The translations under genes were made by a program, and so were the position numbers. 64,000 bases of DNA from Mesorhizobium amorphae (GTDB lineage: Bacteria > Pseudomonadota > Alphaproteobacteria > Rhizobiales > Rhizobiaceae). Below are positions 1 through 7,646 of this stretch, one piece after another. Every line of letters starts with the position of its first letter. Position 1 is the stretch's first letter. The notes beneath the pieces were generated by a model. That model was not told the DNA's origin. It ran no database searches and worked only from the letters and a program-made list of their open reading frames with translations. Location: assembly GCA_003240775.1 (NCBI GenBank), contig QFNI01000003.1, positions 84,530 through 148,529 on the forward strand, written 5' to 3'.

Positions 1-947
1 ATATAGAGCACGGCGAGCAGAAGCGCGGAGATCACGATGCCCACCGGGTGGAGCCCGCCGAGATAGGCGACGATGATCGCGGCATAGCCGTAGCCGGTGG
101 AGATCGAGCGCTGGAGCTGGCCGAGCGGTCCCGCCACTTCGGCCGCGCCCGCGAGCCCCGCCGCGAAGCCGCCGATCAGAAGCGACAGCCAGATGGCGCG
201 CGCCTCGCTGAAGCCCGCATAGGCCGCGGCCCGCGGGGCGAGCCCGCCGACCTCGAGCCGGTAGCCGGTGAACGAGCGCTGCATGAAGAACCAGGCGGCG
301 ACAGAGAAGAGCAGCGCCAGAAGAAGCGAGACGTTGACGCGCGTGCCTTCGATCAGGAGCGGCACCATCGCATCGAACTGAAACATCACCGATTGAGGGA
401 AGTTGAAGCCGTTGGGATCCTTCCAGGGGCCGAGCAGCAGGTAGTTCAGGACCTGGCCGGCGATCAGCGTCAGCATCAGCGAGACCAGGATCTCGTTGGC
501 GTTGAGCCGGACGCGCCAGAAGGCGGTGATCCCCGCCCAGAGCGCGCCGCCGAGCGCGCCGAGCAACAGCATCGAGGGCCACATCCACTGGCCCGAGGCG
601 TCGGGAAACCAGACCGGCAGCGACGAGGCGAAGACGGCGCCCAGAATGAACTGGCCCTCCGCGCCGATGTTGAACACCTTGGCGCGAAAGCCGATGGCGA
701 GCCCCTGCGCGATCAAGAGGAGCGGCGTGGCCTTCAAGAGAACCTCGCCGAACCCGTTCCACGACAAGAAGGGCTCGACCAGCATGGCGTGGAAGACCGC
801 GAGCGGATCGTGGCCCATCACGAGGTAGAGGCAGAGGTTCAGGGCGAGCGCGAGGAGAAGCGCCAGGGGCGCGGCGAGAAGTGTCGCCCGCAGCGAAGCG
901 CGCTCGCGCCGCACCAGGCTCGGCCAGGCAAGGCGGGTGGCGCTCAT
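1..947 (-). CDS. BMP-family ABC transporter permease (partial)
   Basis: Inner-membrane permease of a purine/nucleoside-type (BMP family) ABC importer. The gene reads leftwards from an ATG at 947 and runs off the window, so about 315 N-terminal residues are visible. After a short cytoplasmic start (MSATRLAWPSLVRRERAS) there is a hydrophobic helix, and then the family hallmark in which the chain re-enters the membrane, FRAKVFNIGAEGQF near residue 93. The ATG overlaps the stop of the upstream ATPase gene (ATGA), so the two are translationally coupled. A second permease gene is expected just outside the left edge, as is usual for these systems. Family assignment is firm; the substrate is inferred from the neighbouring purine-type enzymes. 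Confidence 0.85.
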   Translation of the reverse strand, partial: MSATRLAWPSLVRRERASLRATLLAAPLALLLALALNLCLYLVMGHDPLAVFHAMLVEPFLSWNGFGEVLLKATPLLLIAQGLAIGFRAKVFNIGAEGQFILGAVFASSLPVWFPDASGQWMWPSMLLLGALGGALWAGITAFWRVRLNANEILVSLMLTLIAGQVLNYLLLGPWKDPNGFNFPQSVMFQFDAMVPLLIEGTRVNVSLLLALLFSVAAWFFMQRSFTGYRLEVGGLAPRAAAYAGFSEARAIWLSLLIGGFAAGLAGAAEVAGPLGQLQRSISTGYGYAAIIVAYLGGLHPVGIVISALLLAVLY

Positions 948-2461
948 GCTGCGGCGGCCTCGGTTGCCGCGCCGATCATGTGGCGGCCGATCTCTTCCGC
1001 GCTCGTCTCCGTCTTTTGGAGAGACGGGCTGAGGCGGCCGCCGTGCAGCACATGGATGCGGTCGCAGATCTCGAACAGTTCCTCGAGCTCCTCGGAGATC
1101 ACGAGAATGGCCGTGCCACTGTTGCGCAGATCGACCAGGCGGCGGCGGATGGCCGAAGCCGCCCCCACATCCACGCCCCAGGTGGGCTGGGCGAGAAACA
1201 AGAGCTTGGGCGCAAGCATCACCTCGCGCCCGACGATGAATTTCTGGAGGTTGCCGCCCGACAGCGCGCCCGCTTCCGCCTCGGGGCCGGGGGTGCGGAC
1301 GTCGTAAGTCTCGATGCAGCTCTGGGTGAAGCGGCGGGCACCCGCGCGGTCCACCATGCCCCGCCGCACGAGGCCGTGGGCGTGGGCGGTCAGGATGCTG
1401 TTTGCGGAAAGCGACATCTCGGGCACCGCGCCGCGGCCCAGCCGGTCTTCCGGCACGAAGGCGAAGCCCAGCCTGCGGCGCGCGCCGACCGACAGCTCGC
1501 CCACCGGCTTGCCCATCATGAAGATGCGGTCGCTGCGCTCGGGCGGAAGCCGGGTCTCGCCCGAGACGAGGCGGGCGAGCTCGTTCTGGCCGTTGCCGGA
1601 AATGCCCGCGATGCCCACGATCTCGCCCGCGCGCACATGGAGGTCGATGCCGTGGAGGCCGGTGGCGAAGGGGTCGTCGGGCGCGTGGTCGAGGCCGATC
1701 AGCTCCAGGCGCTTCTCGCCTTCGGGCTGCGGGGTGGCGGGGATGGCTGCGGGCATGTCGCGGCCGATCATCATGCGGGCAAGCTCGTGCGCGCTTTCCC
1801 GGCGCGGATCGGCGTGGCCCGTGACGCGGCCGCCGCGCAGGACGGTGGCCCGGTCGCAGAGCGCGCGGATTTCCTCGAGCTTGTGGGAGATGAAGAGGAT
1901 GGAGACGCCGCGATCGCGCAAGCGCCGCAGCGTGGCAAAGAGCGTCTCCACGAGCTGGGGCGGCAGCACGGAGGTCGGCTCGTCGAGGATCAGGAGCCTG
2001 GGCTCGGTCATCAGCGCGCGGATGATCTCCACGCGCTGGCGCTCGCCCACCGACAGCGCGTGCACATGGGCGAGCGGATCGACGGCGAGCCCGAAATCGC
2101 GGCCCAGGCCGCGGATGCGCTCGGCAAGCTCGCGCTTGGGGCCGGGCACGACGAGGGCGACGTTCTCGGTGACGGTCAATGTCTCGAACAGCGAGAAGTG
2201 CTGGAAGACCATGCCGATGCCCAGGGCCCGCGCCTGCGCCGGCGAGGCGAGGCCCACCGGCCTGCCCTGCCAGAGCATCTGCCCCTCGTCGGGCTGCTCG
2301 ACGCCGTAGATGAGCTTCATCAGCGTCGACTTGCCCGCCCCGTTCTCGCCCAGGATGGCGTGGATCGACCGCTCGCCCACGTCGAGATCGATGCCGGAAT
2401 TGGCCTCGACCGCGCCGTAGCGCTTGGAGATGCCGCGCAGGGAGAGAAGCGGGGTGGTCAT
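944..2461 (-). CDS. BMP-family ABC transporter ATP-binding protein (two ATPase domains)
   Basis: A 505-residue tandem ATPase of the ribose/nucleoside importer class that would energise the adjoining BMP permeases. The N-terminal half is canonical: Walker A GENGAGKST at residues 38-46, signature LSVGERQRVEI and Walker B LLILDEP. The C-terminal half is degenerate, as usual in this class: the P-loop reads GISGNGQNEL (no GKS/T), the signature is LSGGNLQKF and the Walker B region reads LLFLAQPTWG, so probably only the first site hydrolyses ATP. It starts 9 bases after the binding-protein stop (2471) and overlaps the permease start by 4 bases. The operon context (aminohydrolase, N-demethylase-like enzymes) suggests a purine or methylpurine ligand. 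Confidence 0.9.
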   Translation of the reverse strand: MTTPLLSLRGISKRYGAVEANSGIDLDVGERSIHAILGENGAGKSTLMKLIYGVEQPDEGQMLWQGRPVGLASPAQARALGIGMVFQHFSLFETLTVTENVALVVPGPKRELAERIRGLGRDFGLAVDPLAHVHALSVGERQRVEIIRALMTEPRLLILDEPTSVLPPQLVETLFATLRRLRDRGVSILFISHKLEEIRALCDRATVLRGGRVTGHADPRRESAHELARMMIGRDMPAAIPATPQPEGEKRLELIGLDHAPDDPFATGLHGIDLHVRAGEIVGIAGISGNGQNELARLVSGETRLPPERSDRIFMMGKPVGELSVGARRRLGFAFVPEDRLGRGAVPEMSLSANSILTAHAHGLVRRGMVDRAGARRFTQSCIETYDVRTPGPEAEAGALSGGNLQKFIVGREVMLAPKLLFLAQPTWGVDVGAASAIRRRLVDLRNSGTAILVISEELEELFEICDRIHVLHGGRLSPSLQKTETSAEEIGRHMIGAATEAAAA

Positions 2462-2470
2462 GGGGCGGGC

Positions 2471-3571
2471 TTAGTTGGGCAGCGGCGAGGCGACGCCTTT
2501 CACGTGCCAATCCATGGCGACGATCTCGCCATCCGTCATGGCAGCACCGGAGGCCACGCCTTCCGAGCCGTCCGCCTTGGCGATCGGCCCGGTGAAGGGC
2601 GAGAACGAGCCATCGGCGATCTTGGCTTCGGCGTCCTTGATCTTCGTCATCGTATCCGTGGGGATGGCGGGGTTCCAGTCGGTCACCGCGACCACTTTCT
2701 CGGCCACGCCCAGGAAGGCGTTGGCGCCCTTGAAGGTGCCGGCCAGATGGGCGTCCACGGAGGCCTTGAAGAAGGGCGACCAGTCGGTGGCGACGCAGCC
2801 GAGATAGGTCTTGGGCGCGTATTTCTTCATCGAGGAGTTGAGGTTGAAGGAGTAGACGCCCGCCTCCTCGCAGGCCGAGATCACGGACGGCGTGTCCTGC
2901 GCGTTGGAGAAGATCACGTCGCAGCCCTGCGCCATCAGGGCCTTGGCGGCTTCCTGTTCCTTGGCGGGGTCGAACCAGGAATTGACCCACACCACCGACA
3001 CCTCGATGTCGGGCTTCACGGCCTGGGCGCCGAGCGTGAACGCGTTGATGGAGGTGATCAGCTCGGGGATGGCGAAGGCCGAGACCGAGCCGAGCTTGCC
3101 GGACTTGGTGAGTGCGGCGGCCGCCATGCCGAGCAGGTAGGTGCCCTGGAAATACTTGGCCGCGAAGGGCGAGAAGTTCGGCGCCACCTGGAAGCCCGAA
3201 GCGTGCAGCACGGACACGTCGGGGTTGCGGCGCGCGATCTGCAGCGCGCCGTTCTGGTAGCCGAAGGAGCCTGCGAGCAGGAACTTGTTTCCGTCGGCGA
3301 CGGCCTTGTTCATGATGCGGTCGGCATCGGGGCCCTCGGGGATGTTTTCGAGGATCGTGACCTTCACCTTGTCGCCATAGGCCGCCTTGACCGGCTCGAG
3401 GCCGGCGGCGAGCGCGTGGCCCCAGCCGACATCGCCCACCGGCGAGGGGATCACGAGCGCGATGCCGAGCGGCTCGTCGGCGGCAAGGGCGATGCGCGAG
3501 CCGAAGGTGGAGGCGAGGCCGGCGGCGAGCGTTCCCTGGAGAAGCGTTCTGCGGTTGAGATGGTCGAGCAT
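2471..3571 (-). CDS. BMP-family ABC transporter substrate-binding protein
   Basis: Periplasmic binding protein of the basic membrane protein (BMP/PnrA) family, 366 residues. The N-terminus MLDHLNRRTLLQG followed by a hydrophobic stretch ending in ALAADE looks like a signal peptide with a twin-arginine pair, so Tat export is possible. The mature part begins LGIALVIPSPVGDVGWGHA, the usual BMP opening. Family members bind nucleosides or related purine compounds and feed the permease/ATPase pair encoded next. It lies 36 bases after the aminohydrolase stop and just before the ATPase. The family call is solid; purine specificity is inferred from neighbours. Confidence 0.9.
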   Translation of the reverse strand: MLDHLNRRTLLQGTLAAGLASTFGSRIALAADEPLGIALVIPSPVGDVGWGHALAAGLEPVKAAYGDKVKVTILENIPEGPDADRIMNKAVADGNKFLLAGSFGYQNGALQIARRNPDVSVLHASGFQVAPNFSPFAAKYFQGTYLLGMAAAALTKSGKLGSVSAFAIPELITSINAFTLGAQAVKPDIEVSVVWVNSWFDPAKEQEAAKALMAQGCDVIFSNAQDTPSVISACEEAGVYSFNLNSSMKKYAPKTYLGCVATDWSPFFKASVDAHLAGTFKGANAFLGVAEKVVAVTDWNPAIPTDTMTKIKDAEAKIADGSFSPFTGPIAKADGSEGVASGAAMTDGEIVAMDWHVKGVASPLPN

Positions 3572-3607
3572 GCGCGTGTTCCCTTTTTTCTTGGAGCTTG
3601 GTTTTTT

Positions 3608-4987
3608 CTAGAACCGGACGGAAGCGAGCGCGGCTTCCGCGTCGGTGAAGAGCTTCATCTCGTCGAGCCCCGGAAACTCGCCCTTGCGCCAGACCGTCCG
3701 CCCGTTGATCACGGTGAGGTCCACCGGCGCGCCGATGCCGACCTTGGCGATGAGGCTGAGCGGGTCGTGGCGGGTGCCGACATAATCCATGCGGCGGGTG
3801 TCGACCGCGAAGAAGTCGGCGGCCATGCCCGGCGCGAGCCGGCCGATGTCGGGGCGGCCGAGAAGCTTCGCCCCTCCGATCGTCGCATAGCGCAGGAAAT
3901 CGACGGGAGGCGGCACGGGGTCCGCGCGGGTGGAGGCCGCCAGGCATTGCAGCATGTAGGACGAATGCACGGCGTGCATGAGGTTGGAATTGTCGTTGGA
4001 GGCGGCCCCGTCGCAGCCGAGCCCGACATCCACCCCGAGGGCTGCCATCGCGGGAATGTCGGTGATCTCCGCGCCCACGAGGTAGACGGGCTCCGAGCAG
4101 TGCGACACGCCCGTGCCGCTCGCGGCCATGCGCTTCAGCTCATCGCGCGACAGCTCCCAGCAATGGGCGTAGAAGGTGTCGGGGCCGGCGAAGCCCAGCT
4201 CGGCGCAGTAGTCCACCGTGCGCATGCCGTGGCGGGCTTCGATCACGGGGCTTTCGCCCTCGCCCACATGGGTGTGGAGCCGCACGCCGCGCGAGCGGGC
4301 GAGCGCGACCGATTCCGTGAAGGTCTCGCGATAGCAGTTGACCGGCTGGCAGGGCGCCACCACCACCTGGCGCATGCTGAAGCGCGCGGCGTCGTGGTAG
4401 GCGTCGATCAGGCGCGCGCAGTCTCCGATGAACTCGTCGGTGGTTTCGAGCATTTCGTCGGGGATGGTGGACCCTTCGGACTTGGGCAGCGTGTTGCCGC
4501 CGCGCCCCGCATGGAAGCGCATGCCCAGCATCTCGGCCGCCTCGAACTGGCGGTCGATCAGGCGCTTTCCCGCATGGCGCGGGAAACAGTACTGGTGGTC
4601 GAAGGCCGTGGTGCAGCCGTGCTTGATCAGCTCGGCCATGGCCGTCACGGAGGAATGGTAGAAGCAGTCCTCGGACAGGCGCGCAAAGATCGGATAGATC
4701 CGGTCGAGCCACTCGATCACCGCGAGCTTGGTCCAGTCGAGGTCCGCCCGGTTGCGCACGAAGCACTGGAAGAAGTGGTGATGCGTGTTGACGAGGCCGG
4801 GATAAACGAACCAGCCCGTGGCATCCTCCACCACCGTGCCCTCGGGCAGCGGGCCCGCACCGAGATCCCTGCCGATGGCGCGGACGGATGGGCCATGCGT
4901 GAGCAAGTCGACGTCGCGCAGCACGAAGGGGTCGGCGCCATCATCCGCGATCACGGCCGCGCAGTTGCGGAGCAGCATTCCGGCCAT
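3608..4987 (-). CDS. amidohydrolase, 8-oxoguanine deaminase / hydroxyatrazine-hydrolase type
   Basis: A metal-dependent cytosolic deaminase of the amidohydrolase superfamily (459 residues), closest by eye to 8-oxoguanine deaminases and AtzB-like ethylaminohydrolases, which remove amino groups from purine- or triazine-type rings. The metal-binding NTHHHF motif follows YPGLV near residue 70, with HTHVGEGE, YAHCWEL and GLGCDGAASND further on, typical subtype III motifs. An ATG at 4987 was chosen because it overlaps the GST stop by one base (TGATG); an upstream in-frame ATG at 5092 would lie deep inside the GST gene. Within the operon it could deaminate a guanine-like substrate before or after N-demethylation. 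The exact substrate is unknown. Confidence 0.8.
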   Translation of the reverse strand: MAGMLLRNCAAVIADDGADPFVLRDVDLLTHGPSVRAIGRDLGAGPLPEGTVVEDATGWFVYPGLVNTHHHFFQCFVRNRADLDWTKLAVIEWLDRIYPIFARLSEDCFYHSSVTAMAELIKHGCTTAFDHQYCFPRHAGKRLIDRQFEAAEMLGMRFHAGRGGNTLPKSEGSTIPDEMLETTDEFIGDCARLIDAYHDAARFSMRQVVVAPCQPVNCYRETFTESVALARSRGVRLHTHVGEGESPVIEARHGMRTVDYCAELGFAGPDTFYAHCWELSRDELKRMAASGTGVSHCSEPVYLVGAEITDIPAMAALGVDVGLGCDGAASNDNSNLMHAVHSSYMLQCLAASTRADPVPPPVDFLRYATIGGAKLLGRPDIGRLAPGMAADFFAVDTRRMDYVGTRHDPLSLIAKVGIGAPVDLTVINGRTVWRKGEFPGLDEMKLFTDAEAALASVRF

Positions 4988-5646
4988 CAGGCGTGCTCCG
5001 TCTCGAATTGCGGCTCGGGCCGGATCTCGTGCAGCCGGTGGATGCCGGGCATCTCGATGAAACCGGGCAGAGCGCGCAGGCGCCGCGTCCACAGCCGGAT
5101 ATGGGGATAGGGGTCGAGCGAGACGCCGCCGTCAGGCGCGAGCGCCACATAGGGGAAGCAGGCGATGTCGGCGATCGTAGGCCGATCGGCCGCGAGAAAG
5201 CCCATGCCGCGCAGGGACTGCTCGAAGAGGCCTGCCTCGAGCTCGCGGAGTGCGGCTTGGCCGCTCGCCTGGAGGCTCGCGATGTCGCCGGGCTTGGCCA
5301 GCATCTCGTGGAGCCGCGCGCCGCCGAGCGAAGCCGTCAGCCGGTGCGAAAAGGCGAGCCACTGCCCGACCCGCGCTTGCTCGCTGGGGTCGCCCTCCGG
5401 AAGCCAGCCGGTCGCAGCCTTGGCTGCGAGATAAGCGAGCATCGCGGACGACTCGGTGATCACGAGATCCCCGTCCACCAGGATCGGGATCGAGCCCGCG
5501 GGGTTGAGCGCCAGAAGCTCGCTCCCGCGATGCTCGCCGCCCGGATGGAAGTCCACCGGCCGGAGTTCGAGCGGAATGGCGAGAAGGGCTGCCATCAGCC
5601 GCACCTTGAAGCAGCTCGGCGAGAGCACGTAGTCGTAGAGGATCAT
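4987..5646 (-). CDS. glutathione S-transferase homologue, NdmE-like
   Basis: A 219-residue GST-fold protein. The thioredoxin-like domain starts MILYDYVLSPSCFKVRL and has the conserved NPAGSIPILVDGD and ITESSAML segments; an all-helical C-domain carries LAADRPTIADIACFPY. It is coupled by ATGA overlap to the upstream oxygenase gene and by TGATG overlap to the downstream deaminase. In the caffeine pathway of Pseudomonas putida CBB5 a GST homologue (NdmE) is needed to assemble the Rieske-less N7-demethylase NdmC with its reductase. The adjacent upstream gene here is NdmC-like, so a structural, NdmE-like role is more likely than detoxification. That role is inferred; the fold is clear. Confidence 0.8.
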   Translation of the reverse strand: MILYDYVLSPSCFKVRLMAALLAIPLELRPVDFHPGGEHRGSELLALNPAGSIPILVDGDLVITESSAMLAYLAAKAATGWLPEGDPSEQARVGQWLAFSHRLTASLGGARLHEMLAKPGDIASLQASGQAALRELEAGLFEQSLRGMGFLAADRPTIADIACFPYVALAPDGGVSLDPYPHIRLWTRRLRALPGFIEMPGIHRLHEIRPEPQFETEHA

Positions 5647-6479
5647 TGCGCCACCAGCTGCGCGCCATAGGTGTAGCCGCGGCGCTTGAGCCAGCGGCGA
5701 TAGGCGACCGAGGTGAGGTCGGCGCGCGTGGGGATCTCCATGCCGGGGTCGAGCGGCAGCAGCGTCGGGATCTGGTTCTCCAGGATCGAGCGGTCCTGCA
5801 GGAAGATGGTCTGCTGGAACTGGATGAGGTCGGTGGTCGAGGTCTGGTCGTCGTAGAGCGCCATCCAGGGCCAGACCTCGCAGAGGTCTTCCGCGAGCGG
5901 CTGCACGAAGAGCGTGATCACGTCCCACTCGCCCGGACGCGGCGGGCAGGTCTTGTAGAGCACCGACACCGTGGGCGCGGGCACGCGGTACATGTATTGC
6001 GTGGTGATGCCGCCGGACGCCGATTTCGCGGCCTGGGGCTGGTAGAACTCGACCTTTGTCGCCCAGACCTCGTCCACCTCGTCGCGGATCTCGACCTTGT
6101 AGTCCGCGACCTCCGTATGCGGCTCGGAGCCCAGGATGTCGGTGTGCACGAAGGGGAAATGCGCGATGTCGAGGAAGTTCTCGACCGCGCGAAGCGGCGA
6201 GCAGCGCACGCGCACCTCGCCCACGTCGATCAGCCGCCGGCCGGGCTGGTCGGCCTCGGGAATGGCGAAGAGCGGCTTTTGCGGCGTGCCGAGCGAACAC
6301 CAGACATGGCCGTAGCGGACGAGCGAGGGCAGCACGCGGCCCGCATTCGTGTGCACGATGGCATCGTCACCATCGCGCGCGACCGTGATCGGCTCGCCCA
6401 TCAGCGTGGTTTTGCGCGCGGCCTCGCCCAGCTTGGAGAAGAGGGCGACCGGATACCACTCGTCGGCCACGATGCTCAT
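5643..6479 (-). CDS. Rieske-less mononuclear-iron oxygenase, NdmC-like N-demethylase catalytic subunit
   Basis: A 278-residue protein matching the catalytic part of Rieske oxygenases but lacking the CxH...CxxH iron-sulfur motif. The iron site is visible as ENFLDIAHFPFVHTDILG (N-x2-D-x2-H-x4-H), with the third, acidic ligand expected in the C-terminal half. From memory of NdmC, the caffeine-pathway N7-demethylase, the match is close along the whole length: the FPFVHTDILG block, a YKTCPP block, a FQQTIF-QD block and a C-terminal RAD...AYRRWL block. NdmC also lacks a Rieske domain and borrows one. Here a separate Rieske gene lies immediately upstream (ATGA overlap) and an NdmE-like gene immediately downstream. 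Predicted activity is oxidative N-demethylation of a purine-like substrate; the substrate is inferred. Confidence 0.82.
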   Translation of the reverse strand: MSIVADEWYPVALFSKLGEAARKTTLMGEPITVARDGDDAIVHTNAGRVLPSLVRYGHVWCSLGTPQKPLFAIPEADQPGRRLIDVGEVRVRCSPLRAVENFLDIAHFPFVHTDILGSEPHTEVADYKVEIRDEVDEVWATKVEFYQPQAAKSASGGITTQYMYRVPAPTVSVLYKTCPPRPGEWDVITLFVQPLAEDLCEVWPWMALYDDQTSTTDLIQFQQTIFLQDRSILENQIPTLLPLDPGMEIPTRADLTSVAYRRWLKRRGYTYGAQLVAQ

Positions 6480-7114
6480 GCCGCAAGCTCCTTTTCCAGC
6501 GCTTCGGCCTCGCGCCGCAAGGTTTCCGCCGCCCGCGAGGCGGCAACGCGCTGCGCGGCGTCCGCCCCTTCGGCCACGAGAACGTGGATCAGCGTCTGCG
6601 CGCCCTGGGGCGCGAGAAGAATCCGGGCCGGGCCGAGCGAAAGCAGGCCCGCGGCCTCCCCTGCCGGCCCCGCCGCCTGCTCAACGGAAGCGAGCGTGGC
6701 ATCGGCGGCGAGGGAGCGCACAGCCTGGAGGCCCTTTGGCAGCGCGGGCGTCTCAGTCGCCTCTTCGTCCAGCGCCAGCCAGATCACCCCGCCCGCTTCG
6801 CTCGTGCGCCAAGTTTTCGCGCGGATGGCCTTGGGCGGCTCGAGCTGGGGGTGAGCGGGAATGCGCAGGCAGGCGCCCGTCTCGCCGTAGCGCCAGCCGT
6901 GATAGATGCAGGACAACGTTTCGCCGCGCACGAAGCCGTGCGACAGGCGCATGCCGCGATGCGGGCAGCGGTCGGCAAAGGCCGAAAGCCTGCCCGACAG
7001 GCTGCGCCACAGGGCCACCGGCCCTTCCGGCACGCGCACCGGCATCACCAGGCCCGCCGGCAGATCGGCTGACAAGGCGACCGGCAACCACGAGCCCATT
7101 CCCAATGACTGCAT
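6476..7114 (-). CDS. stand-alone Rieske [2Fe-2S] protein
   Basis: About 212 residues with one complete Rieske motif, CPHRGMRLSHG followed after the usual spacing by CIYHGWRY. The N-terminus GSWLPVALSADLPAG resembles the start of Rieske oxygenase alpha subunits, but no N-x2-D-x2-H-x4-H iron site follows. About 100 Ala/Glu-rich residues replace the catalytic domain. It therefore complements the Rieske-less catalytic subunit encoded next and probably passes electrons to it. The start is uncertain: ATG at 7114 is used; an ATG at 7099 or a TTG at 7225 are alternatives, none with a strong ribosome binding site. This is the first gene of the operon. Confidence 0.75.
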   Translation of the reverse strand: MQSLGMGSWLPVALSADLPAGLVMPVRVPEGPVALWRSLSGRLSAFADRCPHRGMRLSHGFVRGETLSCIYHGWRYGETGACLRIPAHPQLEPPKAIRAKTWRTSEAGGVIWLALDEEATETPALPKGLQAVRSLAADATLASVEQAAGPAGEAAGLLSLGPARILLAPQGAQTLIHVLVAEGADAAQRVAASRAAETLRREAEALEKELAA

Positions 7115-7205
7115 TTCCGAATGGTCCAAGCGCTTTCGAGCCCCGGCGGCGCGAGGGATGTGCCGCCGCTGGATGTCTTCAGGCGCTAGATTGCATAAGA
7201 AAGGG

Positions 7206-7221
7206 GCAACATCAATGTTGC
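7206..7221. promoter_or_regulatory. perfect palindrome at head of the NdmC-like operon
   Basis: GCAACATCAATGTTGC is a 7+2+7 perfect inverted repeat in the AT-richer gap between the acylphosphatase-like stop and the Rieske gene, about 92 bases upstream of the ATG used. It is a good candidate operator for a dimeric repressor (for example of the LacI or GntR type), but no regulator gene is adjacent and it may lie in the coding region if the TTG start at 7225 is real. Confidence 0.4.
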
Positions 7222-7266
7222 TCAAATTTCAGGCTATGCGGCGAAATGCCGACTCGGCGCGGCCTG

Positions 7267-7500
7267 TCAGACGCTGTTGCGGCGCAGCGGCACGCGCTCG
7301 ATGGTCTCGACCCACACCCCTATCGGCCCGAGCGAGCAGGCGACCTCCATCATGTCGATGAGCTCGCTCGCCCCCGAGACGTCGAGCTCGATCCGCTCCT
7401 CCCCGCAATAGCCGATCACTCCCTGCAACCCGATCCGCTGGGCATGCCGCCTGATCCAGGGCGCAAACAGCTCGGGCGCGAGGCTCCCCCAAATCGTCAT
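7267..7500 (-). CDS. acylphosphatase-like small protein
   Basis: A 77-residue cytosolic protein. The order PWIRRHAQRIGLQGVIGYCGEERIELDVSG...LGPIGVWVETIERV matches the core of acylphosphatases (helix, strand, then the GP-x-V-x2-V end). The usual N-terminal phosphate-binding loop GRVQGVGFR is absent: the protein begins MTIWGSLAPELFAP instead, so catalysis is doubtful. It follows doeB by 146 bases on the same strand and may be the last gene of the ectoine operon or a separate unit. The ATG at 7500 is the only sensible start; the longer open frame above it overlaps doeB and is a shadow. Confidence 0.6.
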   Translation of the reverse strand: MTIWGSLAPELFAPWIRRHAQRIGLQGVIGYCGEERIELDVSGASELIDMMEVACSLGPIGVWVETIERVPLRRNSV

Positions 7501-7646
7501 GCGCTCCTCCGTTTCGTGTCGAACGGTTTCCATCGGGAGCCTTTCCAATCGGGTTTCGGGGTCGAGGAACGCGCTTACACCAAGCGGTGGCAAGGCCAAG
7601 CGTGCTCGAGGGCCGAAGTTCCACGATGGGGCGGCGGATCGGCCGC

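Noticed and set aside
881..5110. Very long plus-strand open frame of about 1400 codons over the BMP and aminohydrolase genes
   Set aside because: It is the GC-rich shadow of minus-strand genes with clear families; its translation is Arg/Gly/His/Ala-rich with no domain.
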